Shown here one piece after another: positions 42,219 to 53,196 of a stretch of DNA of 64,000 bases (position 1 is its first letter; every line of letters starts with the position of its first letter). The stretch is from NCBI GenBank assembly GCA_008330645.1, contig VLTN01000047.1:1-64000 (forward strand). Direction: 5' to 3'. The notes under the pieces were generated by a model. The model searched no databases. It was given only the letters and a program-made list of their open reading frames with translations, and had not been told where the DNA came from. Origin of the DNA: Cafeteria roenbergensis. Its lineage: Eukaryota > Sar > Bigyra > Bicosoecida > Cafeteriaceae. The translations under genes and the position numbers were made by a program.

Positions 42219-43001
42219 TCAGCGCTTGATCATGTCGCCGTACTTCTCGTAGTACCCCGCCTTCGACTGCTTGTAGCGGTCACGCGCGGCTTCGCGGTCG
42301 GACTTTCCCGCCGCGCTGCCTCCACTCGAGTCGAGCAGGCGAGCCCTGCTCGACTCGTGCTCCTGCCTCGGGGCCAGGTCCTTGTCGTCGACCCTGTCTG
42401 CAAGCTGCGCCTTGCGGCAGCCCGACGAAAGGATGGACACCACTTGGACGCCCATTGCCACCAGCAGCCCGATGCCCACTGGAGTGGCGTTGTCCTTCAT
42501 CAACTTCAGGGTGGTCTGCGAGCGCGGGGTGCGCAGGCGTCGCGGGGCGGGAGGGCGCTGGCAGCGGTGTGCGCTTTCGGGCGCCGCAGCAAGTTGAGCT
42601 TCCGGCGAACCCCGCCTCCACCTCCCCCCAAACGCGCGGACCCGCGAGCTCACAGGGTCCTTGATCTCGCTCAGAATGGAGTCGCGCGTGCCCGGGATGA
42701 AAAAGAGAATGGCAACCACTGTCTGGGCAATGGTGATGAGCCCGAAGCCCCAGAACCACATGTCGAGGCAGCAGCGCGAGTTCACGCCCCAGATGGCCAC
42801 GGCAACGCCAATAAGGGCATCAATCAGCCCAAAAGCCAAGATGGAACCAGACACGATGCTAAACGCGTGGCTCTGAACAAGCAGGTAGATGCTGTAGCCG
42901 CTGAGCGCGAGGCCGATGACCACAACGAGCAGCGTCGAGTATCGCGTGAGACGGATCGCCGTGCTGCCGCAGCAGCCCTCCGTCGGCTCCTTGGCTGCCA
43001 T
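42219..43001 (-). CDS. Four-TM (tetraspan) membrane protein, unknown
   Basis: Exons 42654-43001 and 42219-42515, phase 0 across a 138-bp GTGAGC…CAG intron, give 214 aa. Four hydrophobic helices: YSTLLVVVIGLALSGYSIYL, IVSGSILAFGLIDALIGVAV, DMWFWGFGLITIAQTVVAIL and VGIGLLVAMGVQVVSILSSG. N-terminal CCGSTAIRLTRY and the topology recall tetraspanins, but the loop between TM3 and TM4 is only ~25 residues and lacks the tetraspanin CCG motif, so the family label is avoided. The cytosolic C-terminus is charged and ends YEKYGDMIKR. It is head-to-head with the CNG channel gene; a shared role is possible but not shown. Confidence 0.8.
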   Translation of the reverse strand: MAAKEPTEGCCGSTAIRLTRYSTLLVVVIGLALSGYSIYLLVQSHAFSIVSGSILAFGLIDALIGVAVAIWGVNSRCCLDMWFWGFGLITIAQTVVAILFFIPGTRDSILSEIKDPVSSRVRAFGGRWRRGSPEAQLAAAPESAHRCQRPPAPRRLRTPRSQTTLKLMKDNATPVGIGLLVAMGVQVVSILSSGCRKAQLADRVDDKDLAPRQEHESSRARLLDSSGGSAAGKSDREAARDRYKQSKAGYYEKYGDMIKR

Positions 43002-43582
43002 CGCAGCGCAGGGACAGTGCCCTCTTGAGCGCCTCCCAGTTGCGCGCGCAGGGTCCGCGGCGCCTGCGCAGGTGCCGCCCTGCAGCCCGGGCTGGCTCTG
43101 CAGCGGCCCCTGCAGCAGACTTGCCCGAGTCAGGCGGACGACGTCTCGGTTGCCAAGCCCGGGCAGGGCAGCCCGCGCCCCGCACCCAACGTGATTCGGG
43201 CACGGGAACTCTGGGAAACTGCAACCCGGAGCGGCTCTCGGCCCCTGGTTCACGGGGAGCGCACCTGGCGAGCTGGCGGTGAGCGAGACGCGTGCTCCCT
43301 CGTTTCCGACAGTGGGCGTTGAATCGCATACGCAGCCTGCCGCCCTCGCGCCGGCAACCGCTTGGCCCCGCACGGGGCGCTGGGCCGGGGCATCACTGCC
43401 CCCCACGTTCAGCGCGAGCACCTTGACCGGGCGTGCTCCTCGCAGCTTCGGAGGCGGCGCCAGAGGGAGTCGCAGCGAGCAGCAGCAGCCCCAGCAACTC
43501 CTCCCGCGCGTGCCCGGGCTTCGCTCAGAGCGCCCCACTCTCGGCTCACCGGCCACAACATCCAGCTCTGCGGGGTTTGACT
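43002..43582. other. Divergent promoter region
   Basis: 581 bp between the four-TM gene and the CNG-type channel, head to head. Nothing recognised. Confidence 0.4.
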
Positions 43583-46500
43583 ATGGCCGCCTCGCGGCGC
43601 TCGGCTGACGAGGAGCGCGCAGCGGCGTCGTCCATCCTCAGCCAGCCAAAGAAGCCTGGCGTTGTGTCCCTCTCCGACATGGACGAGGAGGCCCAGATGC
43701 GAGAGATTCGTGCCCGTGCCCGCGGCGCAGGCATGCACACAGAGGACGGACTGGAGGACGAGCAGCTTCGAGAGCTCATCAGGGCAACGCCACAAGCCCT
43801 CATGTCGATGGCGTCGGAGCGCAGCTCAGCCGGCGCGGGGCCGTCCCCAACCGGCGCACGGGGTACCACCGGTGGGCGCACCCGCACCTCAGCATCTCTG
43901 CCCCACGGTGCCGGAGACGGCGAGCAGCCGCGCTCAGGGTCGGAGGCTGACTTCACGGACATGGCTGGCTCCTCTGTCCGGCTGTTGCGTGCTCGCCAGC
44001 CGGACGAAGAGGCGAAGCCAATGGGCACCGGGGACATCCGCGGCAGGGCGGCCCCGCGCGGCCAAGAAAAGTTCCAGGTGCGCCTCGACGTGACGCAGAA
44101 GCCCGGACTGGTGATGGAGTCTGCCGGGTCCTTCAGCGATGACGACGCCGGCTCAGACGGCAAGCGCGATCAGCATAGCGGGCTCGAACTGGGCCTTGCT
44201 GGCGCAGCGGCAGGGGGCTCCCACCGCCGCGCCAGTGTCGGCTCGACGGGCGCCGAAGCTATGGCGGCGGCGCTGGAGCAATACGGCGACGACGCAGGCG
44301 AAGCCATTGAGCAGGCGGAGCTCGCTCGCTCCGCGTACGTGGCGCATGTGCGGGCAGAGCGCGCAGAGTCAAAGCGCCAGCTGGCGGCCGTGGCCCCCGC
44401 TTCCCGCTCCGAGAGCGAGGACGGGCGTCACGCTGGGGGAGCTGCCGTCACGCCTTTCCACGGAGGCCGCCTGAAGGACATGCCTGCGAAGGACGGCCGT
44501 GCGGGACGCCCTACGCTCAAGTCCAGTGCCAGCAAGATGGGGGGGGGTGGCGGGCCCAAGGACTTGCTGGTCTCCGCGGGCAAGCGAGTTCAGACCGCCA
44601 ACAGGATTGCAAAGGTCGCTCCGCCCAAAATGAACCGGGTTTGCCTGCTCAACAAGAACAAGCCCATGATGCGGTCCTGGGACGTCCTGATGATCGTGCT
44701 CTTGCTCTACACAGCTCTTCTAACCCCCTTCGAGGTCAGCTTCGTCGACTCGGCTCTGCTGGACGCGTGGTTCTGGATCAACCGCGTTGTCGACGCAGGC
44801 TTCCTCGTGGACCTTGTCTTCAACTTCTTCCTCCCGTACCACGACCCCGACACCCGGCGGGAGATCATCAACCACTGGAGCATCGCGGTCCACTACCTGC
44901 AAGGATGGTTCATCGTGGACATCTTGTCCATCTTCCCGTTCGACATTGTGTTCGAGCAGGTCAGTGGCAACAGCGGCGCGGGCGCCACCTTCAGGATTGT
45001 GCGCGTCATCCGGCTGCTGAAGCTCGCCAAGCTGCTTAGGGTGGTGCGGGCTTCGCGGATAGTGACTCGCTGGCGCTCAAGAGTCGGAATCTCCTTCAGC
45101 CTTGTGCAGCTTGTCAGCTTTCTTGTGTACGTGCTCCTCCTTGCGCACTGGAGCGCGTGCGCATTTTATCTTGTCGGCACGCTAACAATGGACGAGGCGG
45201 CTGGCATCACGAGCTGGGTTGTGCACGAGGACGTTGTTGGCAAGCCGTTCGACGCCTACGTTGCCTCCCTGTACTTCTCGACCATGACGACGACTACCAT
45301 CGGTGAGCTCCTGTCCCGTGCCCTCAAGGTCCCCGCTATTGCTTGCTCGAGCGCTCTGGCCGCTCGACGGGCTCCGTGTGCCGGGGCTGCTTTCCCGTGG
45401 CTGCTGTCCCTGGGTCAGCTTCCCGTGCTGGGGTACCGCCCGGGGCTGTTTAAGCCAATCAGGCATCGCCACCTCTTACGCTATGGCACCTTGCGCCTCT
45501 CTTGTCGTGCTCGTTGCTCCCGCAGGCTACGGTGACATTGTGCCCGTCAACGCGTATGAGCGCCTGTTCACGGTGTTTCTCATGATCCTGGGGGGCGCGC
45601 TTTACGCGTACGTCATCGGCGCGATCGGTAAGCTTTGCCCTCTCGCCTGGTTCCCGTGCGTGTCATGCCGCCACGATCCCGTGTGCGGCCCCTGGCTCAT
45701 GACTTCTCGCGCTTGCCTTCACTCTTGGCCTCCGCACCGCGCGACGCAGGAAGCATCGTTGCGACATTTGATGGAGCGACGTCGGAGCACCGCGCCAACA
45801 TGGACCAGCTGAACAGGTACACGACCGAGCTTGACCTCCCACAAAAGCTGCGAGAAGAGCTGAGGGAGTACTTTTCGCAGACGCTGTCGATCCAGAGGGA
45901 GCGTTACTACTCGCACTTGCTGACGTTCATGAGCCCGAAGCTGAGGGGCCATGTGGCGATGCAGCGGCACGGCGAGTGGATCAAGCATGTGCCGTTCTTC
46001 AACGTCGGCAACACCCACGAGCGCATCGCGTTCGTGACTGCTGTGGCCATGGAGCTGCAGCCGGCTGTTTTCGGCATGTTGGAGCGGGTGATGTACGCTG
46101 GGCAGACCATCAACCGGATGTACATCATCCAGAAGGGACTGGCGACGGTGCAGGGCAAGATCGTGTCTCGGGGACACTTTTTCGGGGAAGAGGCTATCTT
46201 GACCCAGGCGCGGGCGATCAGCACCGTGAGGGCCCTGACGTACCTTGATGTGTTCTACCTCTCCAAGGATGCCCTGTCCCGCATCCTGGACAGCGGCGAC
46301 TTCGGCGAGACGCGCAAGAAGATCCGCTATGCAGTGATCAGGATGGCCTTGCGGCGCGAGCTGCTCAAGTGCGCAACGCTTGCCCGCATTCAGAACAACC
46401 TGTTCCGCATCGGGCAGGGCGGCGTGCTCGCGTATGCGCCAGACCCATCCGCGGATGTTGAACTTGATGCCGACGACGAGGACGCGTCAGTGTTTGGCGC

Positions 46501-47734
46501 CTCGAGCATTCCGCGAACCAGGCGCGTCGAGTCCAAGACGGAGATGGGAGCTGGGCGCCCCCCAAGCCCGCCGCCCCTCGGCCTGGTGAACCTGGCAAGG
46601 CAAGCTAGCAAGCACAGGGCAACCCGCGCATCGGAGGCGTCCGTCATGTCCAAGTCAATGGCGTCGTCTCACCGCGCGATCAGCCGCACTCGCATTGAAG
46701 GCAGTGCTGCTTCGGGTGATGACGACGCCCTCCTCGATGCTGCCTCTGCTTACCACGAGCGCGCTTCGGCCGCGAGCGATCGGCGCCCGCCCCCGCAGCA
46801 GCACTCGCCCCCGGCCTCGGGCGCGGTCAGTCTCGTGTCAAGGGGCTCAGGCCAGCCGTGGACCGGCAGAGCTGCAAAGCTGGAATCGCCGGCTACGCCT
46901 GCCGATGCGACGTTTGATAGTTCTGGCGCGAACCCGGCTCAGCGGGGAGTGTTTCTGCCGCAGACGTCCATACCGGCTGGGTCGGGCGTCGGAGCCCCTG
47001 CGCTCGGTGCTGGCGATTCGAAGGACAGCAAGCTGGTGCCCTCTGTGGTGGGAGCCGCTGCGCCTAGGGGCTCGAGCAAATCGCAGGGACGGTCCTCCTC
47101 GGTGGGAGCCGAGGCATTAGTGTCAGCAGCAGGGGGGGCTGTAGGGCTGGACGCGCCATCGCATGCCGTGCAGCAACAGCCAGGGTACTTCACGGCCGAG
47201 CAGCGTGCCAGCTTTGCTCGGGACGCGCGGCGGATGGAGAGGCGGATGCCGTTGCTGGCGAGGGAGATGAGCCGTGCCACGCTCGGGACCCGGCGGCGGG
47301 GAAGCAGCTCCGCAGCGTCCGGCCACACGTCCCTTCCAGCGTCAAGGCTTCAGGCGCCCCTGGCGCCACCTCCCACCGCCCAGGAGGGCAGGGGTGCGGA
47401 CTGGGTGACGCGCCCGCACACCTCCCTCACGTCAGCATCCGACGTCGACGCGACGGCTGCCCGACCGGCCACCGCGGAGACGGCGTCCTCAGTGGTGCCC
47501 AAGCAAGCCACATACGAGCGCGGCGTGCTGCAGCGCATTCTCGTGCAGTCGAACAAGTCCCGGGTGGACGCCGGCGAGGCTGCTCGAACCGCCCAGTCGC
47601 TGGAGTCCACAGTCAAGGCGCTCGAGATCCAGATGGACAACCTTCTCACTGCTACCCAGCGTTCGCAATACATTGCTGCCTTTGCATGTCTGCTCTCGTG
47701 TGCGCTGCTCGCGATCCTCCTCACGAGGAACTGA
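43583..47734 (+). CDS. Cyclic nucleotide-binding K+ channel (CNG/HCN/EAG superfamily)
   Basis: Exons 43583-45302, 45526-45627 and 45750-47734 (introns of 223 and 122 bp, both phase 1) give 1268 aa. Residues 1-350 are a long disordered cytosolic N-terminus. Six TM segments begin at SWDVLMIVLLLYTALLTPFE; S4 is IVRVIRLLKLAKLLRVVRAS; the pore has MTTTTIGYGD, with G574-Y-G-D577 split by intron 1, predicting K+ selectivity. The post-S6 helix and C-linker (ELREYFSQTLSIQRERYYSH) lead to a cyclic nucleotide-binding domain with RGHFFGEEAILTQARAISTV (the GE and R of the phosphate cassette partly kept). The ~450-residue tail is Ser/Ala/Pro-rich and, oddly, ends in a hydrophobic helix (YIAAFACLLSCALLAILL). 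The second intron starts GTAAGC, unlike the usual GTGAG. Confidence 0.92.
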
Positions 47735-48219
47735 GCACATCTTGTTGGCAGGGGCGCGGCTGGTGGCAGCAGGCTGGACTTGTGACGGAGTGTATGCTCC
47801 CTGGGCTTGTGAAGGGCTTCCCGCGCTCGGACAGGGCCTCTGGTTGTCAGTGGCGGGCGCGTCGCGTTGCGGGCCCGACCCGCTGCGCTTCGGTGCGTCC
47901 ACAAGGCGACGACGCCGCCGGCGCCGGACAGAAGTTTGCCTGCGTGGATGCATGAGCGCACTGCCGAGCAATGATGCGCCTTGTCTTGCGCCTGCTTCGC
48001 TCCCTCGTCCACTCCACCGTCGCACGGCCTGGGGGGCGGCAGGGGCTGGGGGCCAGAGCGCGACAGGTCCCAGCAGAGCCGCGGGTTGAGGCGCTGTCAG
48101 GGTGCCGCCCACCCGTGCGCCGCCGCCGTGCCCAGCGGCAAGCGCAGTGGCGGCGGAGCCCAGCCTGTGCCCCGGCCAGTGCTCCGCCCGCCGTGGGCCA
48201 CCGTTGCCTGCGAGGGGGC
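47735..48219. other. Intergenic region
   Basis: 485 bp between two plus-strand genes; should carry the JMJD8-like promoter. An in-frame ATG at 47971 could extend that protein, but the extra residues look non-coding. Confidence 0.4.
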
Positions 48220-50208
48220 ATGGGCTGCACACCCCTGCGATTGGCGATCGCAGCACTTGCGCTCGCCTTGTGCTGCGCGTCGCCAAGCGGCCTGGACAGT
48301 TTGCTCCTTCGGGCAGTTCGAGTTGGCAACCTTGACGCAGCACGCCTTGCCGCTCAGAGGGGCGCCAACGTCTCGGCTGTTGACAGCCGGGGGTTTGGAG
48401 TGGTCTCGCTGGCCTTGCAAGGCTGGCAGTCGGCTACAGAGCGCTTTCCCGGGCGCGGGTGGAACTCGACGGCGCATTCCGACATGGTCACGATGCTTGT
48501 GGAGTCGGGACTGGGCGACGTGCGTGGTAGCGTCCTTGCAGGGAGCGGGTGCCCGGTTGTCGAGGCCGTGCATTTCAGGCTGCTCCGCGCTGCGCAGCAA
48601 ATCGCTCGAGCAATGGGCGACCCGGAGCACTTGAAGCGGTGCTTAGTCCCAGAGAACGTATGGGGGCAGACTGTGCTGCATGCCGCGGCGACATCGCATG
48701 CCTCAGGCCTGACAAGGCTGCTCCTGAGGCTGCCGCAGCGCTGGGCAGGCTCCTCAGCAGAGGCCGAAAGCCTGGGGGCGCTGCTTGACCTCGACATGGC
48801 GGCCGCATCACCCACGTACCGGGACGTTCCGGGCGGTGCAGGTGAAGCGATCCCGGTGGTGCGGTTCGGCGACATCGCCAGGGCTGCTTCTGGGCGAGAC
48901 TTGGAGTGGCTGCTCCGTGCTGGCAAGCTTGCAGGCGCCGACATGGGGGCGTGGGCCCTGCACAGGGACAGCCTCGGCCGGACGGCGGCTGACATCGCAT
49001 GTGCCGAGGGCCGGTTGAGCGCTGCTGGCGCGCTGCTCCATGCAGCAGGCGCCCTGCAAGCCGGCGAAGCGGCTGCCTGCCAGCGAGCTGCCCGGGCGGC
49101 AGGGTTTGATAGCAGCCTAGGGCTCGGCTGCGGCGCTGGCAGCGATGGGCCGTGCACTGCAGTGAGCGGGGAAGGGTCGCCGCTGCCTAGCGTGTCCGGC
49201 CTCGCCGGGCAGGGGGCGCTGCTGCGGCTTCGAGCGCAGCTGGACATGGCGCGGCAGGAGGGCGAAGAGACCTGCAAGGACTCCGGTTGTTCCCGAAAGT
49301 TGGAGCGAGGCTGGGCTGGCTTGGACCAGGAGCTGGCTGTGGCTGTTGTGGCCGTGCTGGAGGCCTTCCCCGATATGCTGGAGGCGCCACTCAGCCCCCG
49401 AAGGGATTGGACGAGGGACGAGGCACTGGCCACCGTCGAGGCTTGCATGCTAAACGCGAGCTCGCCATGCCTGCTGAGGCAGCGGTTCGGTGCCCGGCCC
49501 TCCGCGCCTGGGGGCCTGTGGCAGGGCCGAAAGAGGTCCTTGGCGCGTCAGATCCGGGCGAGCAAGCGCCTTGCCGCAGAGAATGAGGCCAACACGTCGC
49601 ACCCCCGCCCTCTGGTGTCTAAAAAGCGACTCATCGAGGCTGCAGGCTCGATGACGGTCGCCGTGGCCGACATTCCCTACGGCTCAACGTACGGCTCGCA
49701 GCGCGCTTCTCGCGAGCGGCTCTCCACCTTTGTGCGCGACTCAATGGGGAAGCGGGCCGCAACAGGAGGTGCCCACGATGGCAAGGCCCCTGTCTCCGCT
49801 AGCTCGCCTCCGCTGTACGTTTTTCAGGCGCTGCCGCCAGGGCGTGCGGAGCGCGTCGTTCCGGTCCCAGCGCTGCCCAGCCGCATGCGGAGCCACATCT
49901 CTCAGCTCATCGTTGGGCCAGCTGGAACTGGTGCCATTCCCCACTACCACGGACCCGCGGTGAACGGCCTGGCCGTTGGCCGCAAGCTGTGGGTCGTGAC
50001 GCGCCCTGGGTGCTCAGAGTTCTCCCCGGAGCACGCTCGGTCTTGGGTGTTCCGGGCGGCTTGGATGTCTGCGGCAGCAGAGTCGCCTTTGTGCGTCCCG
50101 TGGATCTTCGTGCAAGAGGCAGGAGACGTGGCTGTGATCCCGCGTCATTTTGGCCATGCTGTGTTGAATCTGCAGGATACGGTGGCGGTGGCGTTCGAGC
50201 AGCCGTAG
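48220..50208 (+). CDS. JMJD8-like JmjC/cupin protein with ankyrin-like repeats
   Basis: Intronless 662-aa protein. MGCTPLRLAIAALALALCCA is a clear signal peptide, the reason for choosing the ATG at 48220. Ankyrin-like repeats follow (DSLLLRAVRVGNLDAARLAA; VWGQTVLHAAATSHASGLTR; DSLGRTAADIACAEGRLSAA), covering about residues 25-290. The C-terminal ~110 residues are a JmjC-type cupin: GPAGTGAIPHYHGPAVNG (H575-Y-H577), GRKLWVVTRPG, AGDVAVIPRHFGHAVLNLQD (distal H646). HxHGP instead of the usual HxD/E with the GRKxW element is the pattern of JMJD8, an ER-luminal member without proven hydroxylase activity. The protein is therefore probably ER-luminal or secreted; an active 2-oxoglutarate oxygenase is doubtful. 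Confidence 0.82.
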   Translation: MGCTPLRLAIAALALALCCASPSGLDSLLLRAVRVGNLDAARLAAQRGANVSAVDSRGFGVVSLALQGWQSATERFPGRGWNSTAHSDMVTMLVESGLGDVRGSVLAGSGCPVVEAVHFRLLRAAQQIARAMGDPEHLKRCLVPENVWGQTVLHAAATSHASGLTRLLLRLPQRWAGSSAEAESLGALLDLDMAAASPTYRDVPGGAGEAIPVVRFGDIARAASGRDLEWLLRAGKLAGADMGAWALHRDSLGRTAADIACAEGRLSAAGALLHAAGALQAGEAAACQRAARAAGFDSSLGLGCGAGSDGPCTAVSGEGSPLPSVSGLAGQGALLRLRAQLDMARQEGEETCKDSGCSRKLERGWAGLDQELAVAVVAVLEAFPDMLEAPLSPRRDWTRDEALATVEACMLNASSPCLLRQRFGARPSAPGGLWQGRKRSLARQIRASKRLAAENEANTSHPRPLVSKKRLIEAAGSMTVAVADIPYGSTYGSQRASRERLSTFVRDSMGKRAATGGAHDGKAPVSASSPPLYVFQALPPGRAERVVPVPALPSRMRSHISQLIVGPAGTGAIPHYHGPAVNGLAVGRKLWVVTRPGCSEFSPEHARSWVFRAAWMSAAAESPLCVPWIFVQEAGDVAVIPRHFGHAVLNLQDTVAVAFEQP

Positions 50209-50393
50209 CTGTGTGTGATGGACTCTGCTCCGCAGCACGACCGATCGTGGTTGCCTGCCCACAGTGGCCCAACGGCGCCTGAATTTGCTCGCCCGCAAGG
50301 CCGAGAGACACACGCATCGCGAAAGCAGGGGCAGCGGCTGCAGAAAAAAGTAGGCACGCCCGTCACAGTGGCGGCTTCGGGCCAAGAGCTTGG

Positions 50394-52957
50394 CTAGTGC
50401 GCCGTTCCAGGCTCTTGCGAGGAGCTGGATCTGGCTGGCTCGTGCGCGCCTTGAGCCCTCGGAGACAACGGAGCCGCCGCGGGAGGCACGGTCGCGGCAG
50501 GCTGCGGCACCGACTCGGTGACTGGAGCTGCCGAGGCTTCTGGCAAAGGTGCAGAGCTGCCTGGGGCAGCCCCTGCCTGGTGGTCCAACGTGCGGGCTCG
50601 CTTCGCAGCTGCGGTGCCTTGGCCTGGTGCGGATCCACCAGCCGGACCAGTGGGATGCTCGCTGCTCGAATCGGCTCGGGGCCGTTTTTGAGCCCGAGAC
50701 GCAGCTTCACCTTCACCTGTCACAAGATCCGCACTGTTGAGGGCAGGGGCGATCACGCCAGACTGGCCAGCGGCAGTGGGCGCTGCAGCAGAGGCAGGCA
50801 AGGTCTGCGGGGCGAGCGCTGCCATTGCTACCGCGGGAATGCTGGCCGTCGCAGCAGCAACTGGCTCGGCTGTGGCCGGCTCGGCAGGCGCAGCTGCATC
50901 CTGTGCCGAGGTTGAGGGCGCTGATGCTGCGGCGCCTGCTTCTTCCTTCACGGCGACGGGCTCCTGGGCAGCCTCTGCTGCTACAGCGCCCGACCCCGAA
51001 ACGGCGCTTGCGACGTCCCTTGGTTGAGCTGAAGTCGCGACTGGCACCAGCCCTGGCGCCACGGGTGGGCTGGCCAACGAGCTGCCACCCCCGACGGGAT
51101 CGGCGCTGTCCGGAGCTTGCGCCGCAGCCGCAGGTGTGGGTGCCAGCAAGCCTCCAGAAGCTGCGCTGCGCGCTTCTGCCGGCGAAGGCGAAGTTGTCGT
51201 CGGGGAGCATGCCGGCTGCTTCGCAGGCTCGGCCGAGGCCGTGCTTGCAGTGCCGTTCGTTGCACCACAAGCTTCGTCGCTGCTGGGCGGAGCTGAGGGA
51301 GCTGCTTGCCCCGCTTGGCGGGGCTGCTGCCGGCCGTCTGCGCATTGGGGGGCCGGAGATGCAGGAGGCGCAGCCTCTTGGGCCTTGGCCGGCCCCGACT
51401 CGGCGGCTGACGTGCCTGCGGCGCTCGGAGCGGTGGCTTGCTGGCCACTTGATTGAGGCGACGTCGCCGGCGAAGCCACTGATGGCGCTTGTGAGGGGTC
51501 TGGCGGAGAATCGGACGTCGCCACACGAGGCGGAGATGTGGAAGGGGCGCAGCGGGTGTCTGCTTCTGGGCGACTGGGCTTGGCCGGCAAGGGTGCCTGA
51601 GCTGGCGGTTGCGGCTCGGAGTCGTCCGCCTGTGTTGCAAGGAGTGCCCTCCTGCGCTGCCTGGCAGCCTCGACGGCCTTGGGCGGGAGCGCACCCGATA
51701 CCGATGCATTCGGCTTGGGTGGATCTGAGGGGTCCGGGGCAAAAAGTCCCTGCTTCAGGCTGTCTAGCAAACGCACCGTAACTGCGTCAGGCTCCCCAGA
51801 TTGCTTGAGGATTATGCGGCCGAGTCGCAAGTGGTCCAGGCGCAGCCTGCAGCGAGTGCCGTCAGGAAGCAAGATGCCGGCCTCCACGCTGTTCGCGCCC
51901 ATGAAGACCCCAGGGAACTCTTGGGCAGTGAGCTCCGACAGAGCAACGACAGAGTCGCCCCGGCGGAACGTGTGGCCGCAAAAGTGCAGAATCTGGCCCT
52001 CCACTCTCGTTGGGAGCAGCTGCGGCGTGGTCTCCTGGCGGAACCGCTCGGCAGTGCTGCGCCAGTCCTTCACAACTTGCCGCATGTCGTCCATGACTTC
52101 GTCGCGCTCCAGGCAGTGCCGTAGGGGAAACAGAGTCGGGTCTGCAAGCGAATCACAACAAGCGCCAAGGCAAGCCAGTGCTCTCAGCGAGAAGCAAGGA
52201 GATACATGGGCCGGTGGCGCCCCAGCCGCTGCGCTGCCTGGCCTGCGGCAGCATGCTTGGGGTGGCAAGCGGAGTGATACGTGCCAGGCAGGCTCACCGG
52301 GAATCCCACTAGCAGAGGCATCGTTCGCCTCCTTGACCTTCGAGCGGAGCGCCCTGAAGGCGCCCCGCGTCGGTGCGCCTTTGCCCGAGGCGCGGATCTC
52401 CGCAAGCCGGGAATCGAGCTCCTTGAGGAGCTTGGAGGTGGCGGACGCAATGCTGGCGTCAAAGGCCTGCGCTGCCGCGTTTATCTCCGCCTGAGCCATC
52501 TCGTTGGCAACCTTGACCTTCCACTGCCGCTCGAGGTCAGCTTTGTCTGCGCGGGCCTGTCGTTCGTGCTCGAACACTCGGGCTCGTGCTCGCAGCGTTG
52601 GATGCGTCCCTGCGCAGTTGGAGAGGCGGAAGGGACGCAGGCGCAGCCCACAGTACGGCAAGCTCGTTGGAGGGACGCTGGTCGGGAGGCGGGCCACGCT
52701 GGCCGCTGAAGCTAACGCGGACCAGGGCGGCGTATGCAGGCAAAAGGCGGCAGGGCGAGGGGCGAGGGGCGGGCGCGAGGGCGCGCGGGGGGTGGCGCAG
52801 GGGGGAGGCCAACAGCGAGGCCGCGCTCAGGTGCACAGCCCGCGCAGGCGCAGCCGTGTTCGCCGCGCCCCTCACCCTGCTCGATCAGCGTTCGCTCGGC
52901 CTCAAGACTCTCGACGGTGTCTTGGGGCTCGTCCGTGGCATCGGAAGCCGCGGCCAT
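50394..52957 (-). CDS. SDS3/BRMS1-like (Sin3 complex) protein, tentative
   Basis: Three exons, 52876-52957, 52298-52609 and 50394-52141 (introns of 266 and 156 bp, phase 1 at both joins), give 713 aa. The acidic start (MAAASDATDEPQDTVESLEA) leads to a long charged helix (QARADKADLERQWKVKVANE, KLLKELDSRLAEIRAS). A short folded region at ~175-235 has CGHTFRRGDSVVALSELTAQ and GILLPDGTRCRLRLDHLRLG. A coiled coil followed by a small beta domain with G-x-F-x-x-G-D and a DG-x-[KR] turn is the layout of Sds3/BRMS1, scaffold of the Sin3 histone-deacetylase complex; similarity is weak, so this is a suggestion. The last ~430 residues are Ala/Pro/Ser-rich low complexity. The gene structure is better supported than the function. 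Confidence 0.6.
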
Positions 52958-53196
52958 CGCGAGGCCAGTGCACGGCGCAGCGCCTTGCCCGGCGAGCCGG
53001 CTGCTGCGCGTGGCCGAGCGTCGAGAGTTGCCACAGCTCTGCCGGCTGTCCTGCATTTGGCGTGGCTTGCTGCCGGGGTGCGTCCGCCGCCCCCTCCCAC
53101 CCGGCCTCGCAGCCCCGCGCCGCAGAACTCCCGCGGCTGGCTGCTACTCCGGCCCCCAAGCCCCTCGGCGCCTCTTGTGCCGCTCAGTTGACCTCC

